A DNA stretch of 54,482 nt, from assembly GCA_011389735.1 (NCBI GenBank), contig JAABTS010000016.1, forward strand, positions 1 through 54,482, in the 5' to 3' direction. A program made the position numbers and the translations under genes. Numbering within the stretch: position 1 is the first letter of the stretch; each line of letters starts with the position of its first letter. The stretch comes from Desulfobacteraceae bacterium (GTDB lineage: Bacteria > Desulfobacterota > Desulfobacteria > Desulfobacterales > JAABTS01). The notes under the pieces are model-generated. The model worked only from the letters and a program-made list of their open reading frames with translations. It was not told the origin of the DNA and made no database searches. Shown piece after piece: positions 1 through 6,740 of the stretch.

Positions 1-1227
1 ACCCGACTCGTCATCATAGTGGCCCAGTTTGAGAAAAATGATCAACACCGGCCCGATCAGCATAAAACATCCGGCCAGAATGACGCCTGATGCGAATGAA
101 ACCGTTTCGCCCAGATAACCTATCAAAGTCGGAAACAGTCCGCCGCCGATCAAAAAGGATGTGGGCGGGCCCAGAGCGCTTGTGACGCTTCGCAGAGACG
201 GATGGGCGATCCGGGAAAGGGCTCCGAAAGCCCCCGGAAAAAACGACGACAGCAGGGCCGGTTGAATAAATATAACCGCTACAAGCCATCCGCCGCTCAA
301 CAGGCCGATCAGAACCGTCGATATCCCGGCCGTCGCCAGGGTAATGGCCATGATCAATTTCTGGCCGGTTTTATCGGTGATCAAACCGGCCGCGAACACC
401 ATGATCAGCCCTGGCGCCTGGGATAGGCCGATCAATATGTTGGCGTAGGACAATTCCATCCCGTGTTCCGTGACCAGATAAAGAGGGAGCATGGCGTAAA
501 TGCCTGCGTTACCGCCCATGGCCATGCCGAAAAGCAAAACCATGATCCAGAAAGAAGGGATGGAGAGAATCGTTTTGACATTTTCGCCGTTGGGCAATCG
601 CCCCGGAAAGTCTCCGCCCTTCCCTTTCATCCCATACAAAAATGCGGATATCAAAGCAATTGCGGCCCAAATTACAAGCGTCATGCGCCAGGAAACTATA
701 TTGATCAGAAGCGCCGCAATAAGCGGTGCGGATACGAAACTCAGAGGGGGGGCCGCCTGATGGACGCTGAGAGCCTTTCCCCAGTCTTCTTTGCGGATTT
801 CTCCGGTGATCGCGGCAATGGCGGAAGGCAGATGCACGCCCGCCGCAAGACCGATAACAATCAGCAAAATCCGGATCACCCATATGTTTTCCACAAAGGC
901 GAAAGGCAGCAGAGCCAGACCCACCGCCCAGGCCGAAATTTTCAACGCTCCCCGGTGATTGATTTTCGAGGAAATAAAACCAGAACACAACGGCGCCGTC
1001 AAATACCCCAGGGACATCATCAGGAACAATGTTCCGGCCTGAGTGTGGCTAAGGCCGAGTTCCTGTTCGATGGCCGGCATCAAGGGAGCGAACAGGATAC
1101 GGGCGACAAATCCCAGAAAAAAAAGCCAGGCCAGAAACACCGTCAATCCCATTTTTTCCTTGAACGGTTCAGGCATGGGGCATTCATCCATATCCAAATC
1201 AGGCGTGTATTGAACCTCGCTTTGCAT
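1..1227 (-). CDS. MFS transporter, partial (C-terminus beyond the window)
   Basis: The frame is open from an ATG at 1227 to the window edge (409 codons), so the C-terminus is cut off. The protein begins MQSEVQYTPDLDMDE and has about twelve hydrophobic segments in two halves separated by a charged stretch (FLYGMKGKGGDFPGRL, about residues 195-210). A motif-A-like loop (AGLITDKTGQK) opens the second half, and GxxxG-rich helices fit the major facilitator superfamily. An AGGAG ribosome-binding site overlaps the stop of the upstream MFS gene (ten bases from stop to start), so the two are co-transcribed and probably translationally coupled. The substrate cannot be read from sequence. Its place downstream of the TRAP transporter and the transhydroxylase-like enzymes suggests uptake or export of an aromatic or organic acid (inference). 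Confidence 0.85.
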   Translation of the reverse strand, partial: MQSEVQYTPDLDMDECPMPEPFKEKMGLTVFLAWLFFLGFVARILFAPLMPAIEQELGLSHTQAGTLFLMMSLGYLTAPLCSGFISSKINHRGALKISAWAVGLALLPFAFVENIWVIRILLIVIGLAAGVHLPSAIAAITGEIRKEDWGKALSVHQAAPPLSFVSAPLIAALLINIVSWRMTLVIWAAIALISAFLYGMKGKGGDFPGRLPNGENVKTILSIPSFWIMVLLFGMAMGGNAGIYAMLPLYLVTEHGMELSYANILIGLSQAPGLIMVFAAGLITDKTGQKLIMAITLATAGISTVLIGLLSGGWLVAVIFIQPALLSSFFPGAFGALSRIAHPSLRSVTSALGPPTSFLIGGGLFPTLIGYLGETVSFASGVILAGCFMLIGPVLIIFLKLGHYDDESG

Positions 1228-1236
1228 CTTTTCTCC

Positions 1237-2469
1237 TTATGCTTTTCGATAAGGTCCGAACATCGGCGCCAGTAATACAATCGACGCAGCGGATCCGATC
1301 GTTCCCGAAATAAAAGCCCAGAAATAACCGCCTGTGTGATCGATTGTCCAACCGCAAACGACCGGGGATAAAATGGAGCCAACGCCTAAAAACACCGTCC
1401 ACAGACCAATGACGGTTCCTGCGACCCGTTTGGGAAAATAATCCGACGCAGCCGCTGCATAAACAGGCCATATGGAACCGAACCCCAGCCCGAAGACGCC
1501 TGTGAAAAAATAAAGCGCCGGTAAATTTTCAAAGCAGGCGATGCCCAGGCATCCTGATCCCACCAGGAGTCCACATAAGACCATAACCTTGATTCGTCCC
1601 AGTTTATCCGACAGAACGCCCAGAATCAGCTTTCCGGACATGCCCGTAATCGCGATGACTGCGATCAGTCGAGTCGCCGCTCCATAGGACAGGCCAAGTT
1701 CCTCGGAGGCGTAAACGCTCAAAAATGTGTACGGCGCCAGCACTACATACCCCATAAGCATATAGGACAGCCCGATAAACCATAACCGGCTGTTTTTTAG
1801 AACCGCCTGAAACGAGGACGCCTCCATCGGCAAATTAGCCGGGGACAAACCGGAGGAAGGCGGATCGAGACGAGAATCGCTCGGATTTCTGACCAGAATC
1901 CAGCTCAGCAAAGCGACAAGGACTGCAAAGAGGCCCATGCTGATCCATCCGGCCCGCCATCCATAATCGGCGACAATAAAAGGTAAAAGAAGGCTCCATA
2001 TAGCGATTCCGGTACCGCTGCCCATGCTGGTGAACGCCAGAGCCGCTCCCCGGCGGTTGTCCGGAACCCATTTTTGAACCAGACCGACCACCGGGGCCCA
2101 GCACGCGGCGTTGCCGATACCCGCCAGACTGAAAATCAGGGCGGCGCTCAACACGGATGTCGCAAAAGCCATGAAGAAAGCGCCGGCCCCCAGCAAAGCC
2201 GTAAACACCGTAAGAATCATCCGCGTGTCATACCGGTCTGATAACACTCCGAGTACAGGAGAGAAGAGCGTATAGACCAAAAAATACGAGGCGTAAACAA
2301 AGCCCGCTTCGGTCTTGGATATGGAGAGCGACAACAGCATTTCAGGCAACAGCATGCCGTATCCGTAACGGATGGCGTAGGCGATAAACACCGTAAAAAA
2401 ACCCGCGGTGATGACGGCTACGGCCCGTCCGGTCATGCGGGTTTCATGTTCGGATACAATTTCAGTCAT
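1237..2469 (-). CDS. MFS transporter
   Basis: A complete 410-residue inner-membrane carrier with twelve predicted hydrophobic helices. The loop after helix 2 carries motif A (GVLSDRYDTRMIL, about residues 74-86), with its repeat in the second half (GVLSDKLGRIKVMV). The helix containing ACWAPVVGLVQKWVPDNRRGAALAF resembles carriers of the monocarboxylate and oxalate/formate groups. It lies 62 bp after dctM and ten bases before a second MFS gene. The start is the ATG at 2469, with only a weak GAG as ribosome-binding site. The gene probably belongs to the long minus-strand operon coming from the oxidoreductase genes. Substrate unknown; an organic acid or phenolic compound is an inference from context. 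Confidence 0.88.
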   Translation of the reverse strand: MTEIVSEHETRMTGRAVAVITAGFFTVFIAYAIRYGYGMLLPEMLLSLSISKTEAGFVYASYFLVYTLFSPVLGVLSDRYDTRMILTVFTALLGAGAFFMAFATSVLSAALIFSLAGIGNAACWAPVVGLVQKWVPDNRRGAALAFTSMGSGTGIAIWSLLLPFIVADYGWRAGWISMGLFAVLVALLSWILVRNPSDSRLDPPSSGLSPANLPMEASSFQAVLKNSRLWFIGLSYMLMGYVVLAPYTFLSVYASEELGLSYGAATRLIAVIAITGMSGKLILGVLSDKLGRIKVMVLCGLLVGSGCLGIACFENLPALYFFTGVFGLGFGSIWPVYAAAASDYFPKRVAGTVIGLWTVFLGVGSILSPVVCGWTIDHTGGYFWAFISGTIGSAASIVLLAPMFGPYRKA

Positions 2470-2531
2470 AAATATCAGCTCATGGCCTGAAATCCCATGC
2501 GCCGGCCGCCTTCCGTTTCCGGTGTTCCGGG

Positions 2532-3848
2532 TTAATACATCAGGTTCGGCAGATATAAGATAATCTGCGGGAAAATGGACATAATAATGATTCCGATCAG
2601 CACGGCCAGCATGAACGGCAGCACTCCCTTGAAAATGGATTCCAGGGATATGCCGCCTCCGGGAAGGCCCCGGGCGACCCCGTAAACCACATAGACGTTA
2701 ATCCCCACCGGCGGCGTAATAACCCCCATTTCCGTCACCATGACGATAATGATGCCGAACCAGATCGGATCATATCCCAGTTCCGTGACCACAGGCAAAA
2801 AAATAGGGATGGTCAGCATGACCAGAGCCAGGGAGTCCATAAAGCAACCCCCTAGAAAATACATCACGACAATGACGCCCAGAACCATGAGTGCGGGCAT
2901 ATCGAATCCGCCGATCCAGGACGCGATATTGAAGGGAATCCGCGTGACGGCCAGAAACTTCCCGAATATGGTGGCGCCGGCGATGAGCAGCATGACCATG
3001 CAAGAAGTCCGCATGGTTTCGTACAACGAATCGACAAAAAGAGGCCAGGTCAATTGCCGGCGAATCAATGATACGAGCAGTACGCCGAATACGCCGACGG
3101 CCGCCGCCTCCGTGGGCGTGAACAATCCCATGAACAGACCGCCCATGACCAAAAGAAACACAGCCAGGGTTTCGCTCAAATCCACGAGCGACAGCAGTTT
3201 TACTTTCCAGGGGAATTTTTCACCGCGAGGCCCCTGGTCCGGAGCGAAAAAACACCAGACCATAATCGCGATCACAAACAGAAATGTCACCAGGATAGCC
3301 GGCAGGATACCGGCGACAAACAATTTTCCGATGGATTGTTCCGTCAGTACTCCGTATACGATCAACACCACGCTGGGAGGCATAATCATTCCCAGTCCGC
3401 CGCCGGACGCCACCGACCCTGCGGACAGTTCATCCGCATATTTAAATCGTTTCATCTCGGGCAGGCCGACCGTCGCCATTGTCGCAGCGGTCGCGGGGCT
3501 CGATCCGCAAACCGCCCCAAAAGCCGTGCAGGCGGAAACCGTCGCAATGGCCAGTCCGCCCTTGGTGCCGCCCAAAAATTTGTATCCCGTATCATATAAT
3601 CTCCGGCTGATTCCGCTCGCGAACGCTAACTGCCCCATTAAAATGAACAAAGGTATGGTGGTCAGGCCATACGAGGCGAACGTTTCGTAAATACTTCGGG
3701 CCAGAAGATTTAGCGATCCTTGAAAGGATATAATGATTCCGAACCCGAAAAAACCGACAATCGCCATCACATAGGCCACGGGCATCCGGGTCAAAAAAAT
3801 CAATATCATTATAACAATGCCGATAATACCGATCAGGGTGGGGTTCAT
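2532..3848 (-). CDS. dctM: TRAP transporter large permease DctM
   Basis: A 438-residue multi-spanning protein of the DctM family, the Na+-coupled transport subunit of TRAP systems. Family features are visible: the N-terminal hydrophobic helices, the loop AFGAVCGSSPATAATMATVGLPEM (about residues 112-135), GMIMPPSVVLIVYG, and the C-terminal half with GVITPPVGINVYVV. It acts in the inner membrane with DctQ and the periplasmic binding protein DctP, all on the same strand. The ATG at 3848 has GAGAG as ribosome-binding site. Unusually, its first bases duplicate the end of dctQ: the 41 bp around the start are repeated at 4004-4044, with a hairpin element between. Confidence 0.93.
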   Translation of the reverse strand: MNPTLIGIIGIVIMILIFLTRMPVAYVMAIVGFFGFGIIISFQGSLNLLARSIYETFASYGLTTIPLFILMGQLAFASGISRRLYDTGYKFLGGTKGGLAIATVSACTAFGAVCGSSPATAATMATVGLPEMKRFKYADELSAGSVASGGGLGMIMPPSVVLIVYGVLTEQSIGKLFVAGILPAILVTFLFVIAIMVWCFFAPDQGPRGEKFPWKVKLLSLVDLSETLAVFLLVMGGLFMGLFTPTEAAAVGVFGVLLVSLIRRQLTWPLFVDSLYETMRTSCMVMLLIAGATIFGKFLAVTRIPFNIASWIGGFDMPALMVLGVIVVMYFLGGCFMDSLALVMLTIPIFLPVVTELGYDPIWFGIIIVMVTEMGVITPPVGINVYVVYGVARGLPGGGISLESIFKGVLPFMLAVLIGIIIMSIFPQIILYLPNLMY

Positions 3849-4044
3849 GATTCTCTCAACTTTCTAAAATTTTGGCATCCTTCATCTGTCAGTTTACACT
3901 TTGAAATCGGGATCGGGATCGCTATCGAGAGCGAATTGTTTCGATCCCGATCCCGATCCCGATCCCGATCCCGACCTGGGAAGTGTAAACTATTTATCAG
4001 CATTCAGGGTGGGGTTCATGATTCTCTCAACTTTCTGAAATTTT
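3833..4044. repeat. Hairpin element flanked by a 41-bp direct duplication
   Basis: The 41 bp at 3833-3873 and 4004-4044 are identical except for one base (3866 versus 4037). Between them lies about 130 bp with inverted ends AGTTTACACTT (3890-3900) and AAGTGTAAACT (3981-3991). Inside are hexamer arrays, GATCGG on one side and CCCGAT repeated about five times on the other, which pair into a long hairpin. Removing one duplicate and the element restores an ATGA overlap of the dctQ stop and dctM start. The insertion thus kept both reading frames and a ribosome-binding site. A relative of the element lies at 50717-50834. There is no coding capacity. Confidence 0.8.
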
Positions 4045-4501
4045 CAACGATTCCTTTCATGATAATCAAGGAAAATACGATAAAACAAAACGCTACGGCG
4101 AAAATTACAAGCCATTCCGGAAGCTGGAGTTCAATTGATACTTCTCCGGACGCTTTCATTTTGAAGGCGTAATCCACCATGCGCCAGCTCACAATGCTGA
4201 AAAACACTAAAGCCGTGATTTGAGTGATACTGTCGATGACGAGTCTTTTGGTGGCCGATAAACGGGTGACGATGATTTCCACGCCGATATGGCCTTTTTG
4301 ATAGTGGGTGTCGGGCAAGGCAAAGGCCACGGCGAGTACGCCCATGAAAGTCACCAGTTCGACTGATCCGAAAATCGGATGCTTGAAAAACCGCCCCACC
4401 ACGTCAATGCACGTCAGAGCCGCCATTCCACAGAGGCATATGGCCCCCACCGCCCGCATTTTATCGGATACGAATTGAATTGCTTTCCAGATGGGATTCA
4501 T
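4016..4501 (-). CDS. dctQ: TRAP transporter small permease DctQ
   Basis: A 161-residue protein with four hydrophobic helices (about residues 17-36, 50-70, 92-110 and 128-150). The typical DctQ features are the segment CIDVVGRFFKHPIFGSVELV and the charged loop DTHYQKGHIGVEII. In TRAP systems DctQ is the small membrane subunit that pairs with DctM and docks DctP. The gene ends in KLRES followed by TGA. The original overlap with the dctM start has been broken up by the hairpin element and duplication at 3833-4044. The ATG at 4501 has no strong ribosome-binding site. It sits between dctP and dctM, as usual for a dctPQM operon. Confidence 0.9.
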   Translation of the reverse strand: MNPIWKAIQFVSDKMRAVGAICLCGMAALTCIDVVGRFFKHPIFGSVELVTFMGVLAVAFALPDTHYQKGHIGVEIIVTRLSATKRLVIDSITQITALVFFSIVSWRMVDYAFKMKASGEVSIELQLPEWLVIFAVAFCFIVFSLIIMKGIVENFRKLRES

Positions 4502-4612
4502 AATATCGATGCATCATCCTTGCCGCTGCCGAAACAATTTTCAACGGAGACCGGATCGCAGCTCTACCCGGTCTCCGTCGTTACCTTAAATCAAATATTC
4601 AAATAATCCGGA

Positions 4613-5632
4613 TTATTCAAAACGCTTCAGCGTCGCCCGGACCGCGTTTACAATGTCTTCCCCTTTAAAGCCCTGCTTGTTCAAGTCCTTGATTTTTTCA
4701 TCGATCAGAGGCGCGACGGCGTTTTTCCAGTTTTCCGCCTCATTTGAATCGAGCCCGATCAAAGTGTTTCCCTGTTGCAGGAAAAACCGAAGACCTTCCA
4801 TATCGCTGCTGTCCCAGGCTTCGCCGTGCTTAACCGCCCATTCCTTGCTGATCTCTTCAATCGCTTTCTGGTCTTTGGCGTCGATGGAATTCCATTTATC
4901 CTTGTTCATGACCACATAAAAAGCTGTGGTGTAGGCTGCTGAATAGGCGGCGGTCGCGTAATCTACGACTTCGCCCAGCTTCCAGCCTTTATTGGCTTCC
5001 AGCGGATATGCGGAACCGTCCACAACTCCTTTTTGCAGGCTCTGGTACGCTTCGGGCATGGGCTGAGCCACAGGCATGCCGCCCAGCGCTTTCACCACTT
5101 CCGCGCTCAAGCCCGTAGAACGGATTTTTACGCCTTTCAAATCTGCGAGTGTTTTTATTGGTTTATCTTTTGTATGGATTAGTCCAGGACCATGAGCGTG
5201 AATGTAGAGGAATTTGACATCATCAAACTCTTTGGGTTTGAATTTGTCAAACAGCTCGTTTGCAACGGCTGTTGCGGCTTCACCCGACGGATATCCGAAC
5301 GGCAGATCAATGGTGGCCATTACGGGAAACCTGCCTCGGGTGTAAGCCAGAGCGGACAAACCGATGTCGCAGATACCATCGACAACGCTGTCGAAGGTCT
5401 GCTTGGCGTTGGTCAATGTCTGTCCGGCGTAATACTGCACTTTGACGCGTCCGTTCGTGCGTTTTTCCACTTCCTTGCACCAGCTTTCCGGAAGCTCGCT
5501 CTGAATATGCGTCGGCGGGAAAAAATTGCTGTAGGTCAATGTGATGGATTTAGCGGCGGCCGGAACCGATGATAGTCCGGCCAGCATCATGCAAATAGTG
5601 ATTACGCAGAAAATTTTGGTGTTTTTTGTCAT
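4613..5632 (-). CDS. dctP: TRAP transporter periplasmic substrate-binding protein DctP
   Basis: A 339-residue secreted binding protein. The ATG at 5632 is chosen because AGGAG lies nine bases upstream; the frame extends nine codons further. Residues 1-28 form a signal peptide (MTKNTKIF, a hydrophobic core, then VPAAAKS). The mature part shows the DctP fold signatures: LTYSNFFPPTH, VQYYAGQTL, and GVKIRSTG, which holds the arginine that binds the substrate carboxylate in this family, then the QSLQKGVVDGSAYPLEA segment. A substrate carboxylate is therefore likely, and linkage to transhydroxylase-like genes makes an aromatic carboxylate plausible (inference). It follows the beta-1 gene by about 240 bp, with hairpins between. 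Confidence 0.92.
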   Translation of the reverse strand: MTKNTKIFCVITICMMLAGLSSVPAAAKSITLTYSNFFPPTHIQSELPESWCKEVEKRTNGRVKVQYYAGQTLTNAKQTFDSVVDGICDIGLSALAYTRGRFPVMATIDLPFGYPSGEAATAVANELFDKFKPKEFDDVKFLYIHAHGPGLIHTKDKPIKTLADLKGVKIRSTGLSAEVVKALGGMPVAQPMPEAYQSLQKGVVDGSAYPLEANKGWKLGEVVDYATAAYSAAYTTAFYVVMNKDKWNSIDAKDQKAIEEISKEWAVKHGEAWDSSDMEGLRFFLQQGNTLIGLDSNEAENWKNAVAPLIDEKIKDLNKQGFKGEDIVNAVRATLKRFE

Positions 5633-5788
5633 AAGAAGCGCTCCTTTTAAATTGATCATCTTAAAAAAAATGTGACGAAATCCTTTTCACTTATGCCGTT
5701 CCGGTTTCAAGCCACCTCCTTTCCTTCTCAATTATTGAATCCGCCCGCCCAACTCCTGCAGCCGTTCGGCGGAGGGGTCAATTAAAGA

Positions 5789-5812
5789 GGGAACGGCTCG
5801 CGAACCGTTCCC
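5789..5812 (-). terminator. Hairpin after the beta-1 gene, possible terminator or processing site
   Basis: On the minus strand GGGAACGG, an eight-base middle and CCGTTCCC form a perfect 8-bp stem, followed by TCTTTAATT, which is only partly T-rich. A second palindrome (CCCTTTGTCAAAGGG, 5833-5847) lies between it and the beta-1 stop. They could reduce read-through into dctP or stabilise the upstream mRNA. The weak T-run leaves termination uncertain. Confidence 0.45.
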
Positions 5813-5873
5813 GCCTAAATCCCTTTAAATAGCCCTTTGTCAAAGGGGGACTTAGGGTGATTTTGTCCGGAAA

Positions 5874-6740
5874 TCAAGGATAGGACACTTTTCCCGGAAA
5901 GGGTTGATGCCGTTTTTTTCTCATCTCCATGGGAATGTCTCCCAGGCTTAGATCGATATCGGTCTTGATATCGGTGATCTTCTTCGAATTTCCGTCCTTG
6001 TCGATGCTAAGGGTGAATTGCCGGTTGTCTTTCAAGCCGCGGAACCAGAAATCCCCGAAATTATCGGTGGCCACGGAAAAAGTTTCCCCGGATTGATCGT
6101 CCTTCAGCACACAGGACGCTCCGATAATGACTTCTTTTTCCAACGGATCATAGACCGTCCCGGCCACAAATTTTTTGGGCAGGTTTTTGTAAAAAACCCT
6201 CGGTTTGGTTCCAGCCTCGGGTTTTAAGGGCTGCGCGCCGTCCATATAAGGGCTCAGCTCCTCTTCATCACCGAACCGGATTGCATCGGTGGGGCATTGA
6301 TCCACACAGCGCGGAACCGTCCATTCTTCCGGATCGTTATCCCTGAGATGAGAACAGCCCGTGCATTTCTGGGCGATATTGAGATTCTCGTTGAAAAAAA
6401 CCGCTCCATATGGACAGGTGTCAACACACAGCTTGCATCCGGTGCATTTTTCCGGATCGATAATCACCATGCCGTCGTCCCGTTTATAGATGGCGCCGGG
6501 CTTGCATTCTTCGATACACGGCGCGTTGTCACAATGGTTGCAAAGCTTCGGAATATAGGTGACCATAACCTTGGGAACCTGGCCCCGCACCTGCTCGGTC
6601 ATGCCGATCCAGAACTGCCCGGTGTCGGGCTGAGGTTTGGCGTAAGGCGTCCAGTCATTGGCCACATGTTCGTCCTTGCAGGCGATCTGGCAGCAATAAC
6701 AGCCATTACAGACGGAAAGATCGATTAAAAATGCTTTCAT
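5874..6740 (-). CDS. Iron-sulfur beta subunit of a transhydroxylase-type molybdenum enzyme, copy 1
   Basis: A 288-residue protein pairing with the alpha subunit just upstream; ATGA overlap (stop 6739-6737, start 6740) with AGGAG before the ATG. The N-terminal two-thirds is a ferredoxin-type electron-transfer domain with four complete cysteine sets: CNGCYCCQIAC (C11, C14, C17, C21), CNHCDNAPCIEEC, CTGCKLCVDTC, and CTGC paired with CVDQC. The C-terminal part (from about residue 195, FVAGTVYDPLEKEVIIGASC onwards) is a transthyretin-like beta domain, as in the beta subunit of Pelobacter acidigallici transhydroxylase, including the shared linker KPRVFYKNL. The Pelobacter subunit is known to hold three [4Fe-4S] clusters; four sites here suggest a complete electron wire (inference). 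The N-terminal half is nearly identical in DNA to copy 2. Confidence 0.9.
   Translation of the reverse strand: MKAFLIDLSVCNGCYCCQIACKDEHVANDWTPYAKPQPDTGQFWIGMTEQVRGQVPKVMVTYIPKLCNHCDNAPCIEECKPGAIYKRDDGMVIIDPEKCTGCKLCVDTCPYGAVFFNENLNIAQKCTGCSHLRDNDPEEWTVPRCVDQCPTDAIRFGDEEELSPYMDGAQPLKPEAGTKPRVFYKNLPKKFVAGTVYDPLEKEVIIGASCVLKDDQSGETFSVATDNFGDFWFRGLKDNRQFTLSIDKDGNSKKITDIKTDIDLSLGDIPMEMRKKRHQPFPGKVSYP
6361..6704 (-). repeat. Gene-conversion block shared with 9924-10267
   Basis: These 344 bp inside the beta-1 gene match 9924-10267 in the beta-2 gene with a single mismatch (6540 versus 10103). Just outside, the two genes drop to clearly lower identity: about eight mismatches in the 60 bp on the 3-prime side of the genes, and divergence again in the first codons. 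The block covers most of the cysteine-rich domain. Confidence 0.85.

Noticed and set aside
463-1275. Plus-strand frame (270 codons) at the left end
   Set aside because: It is opposite the partial MFS gene, whose minus-strand translation is clearly a membrane carrier.
2740-3690. Plus-strand frame (316 codons) opposite dctM
   Set aside because: Antisense shadow of a membrane protein; no known domain and no start signal.
3901-3975. CRISPR-like look of the repeated GATCGG/CCCGAT units
   Set aside because: The units are hexamers in direct contact with no spacers; they form hairpin arms of a repeat element.
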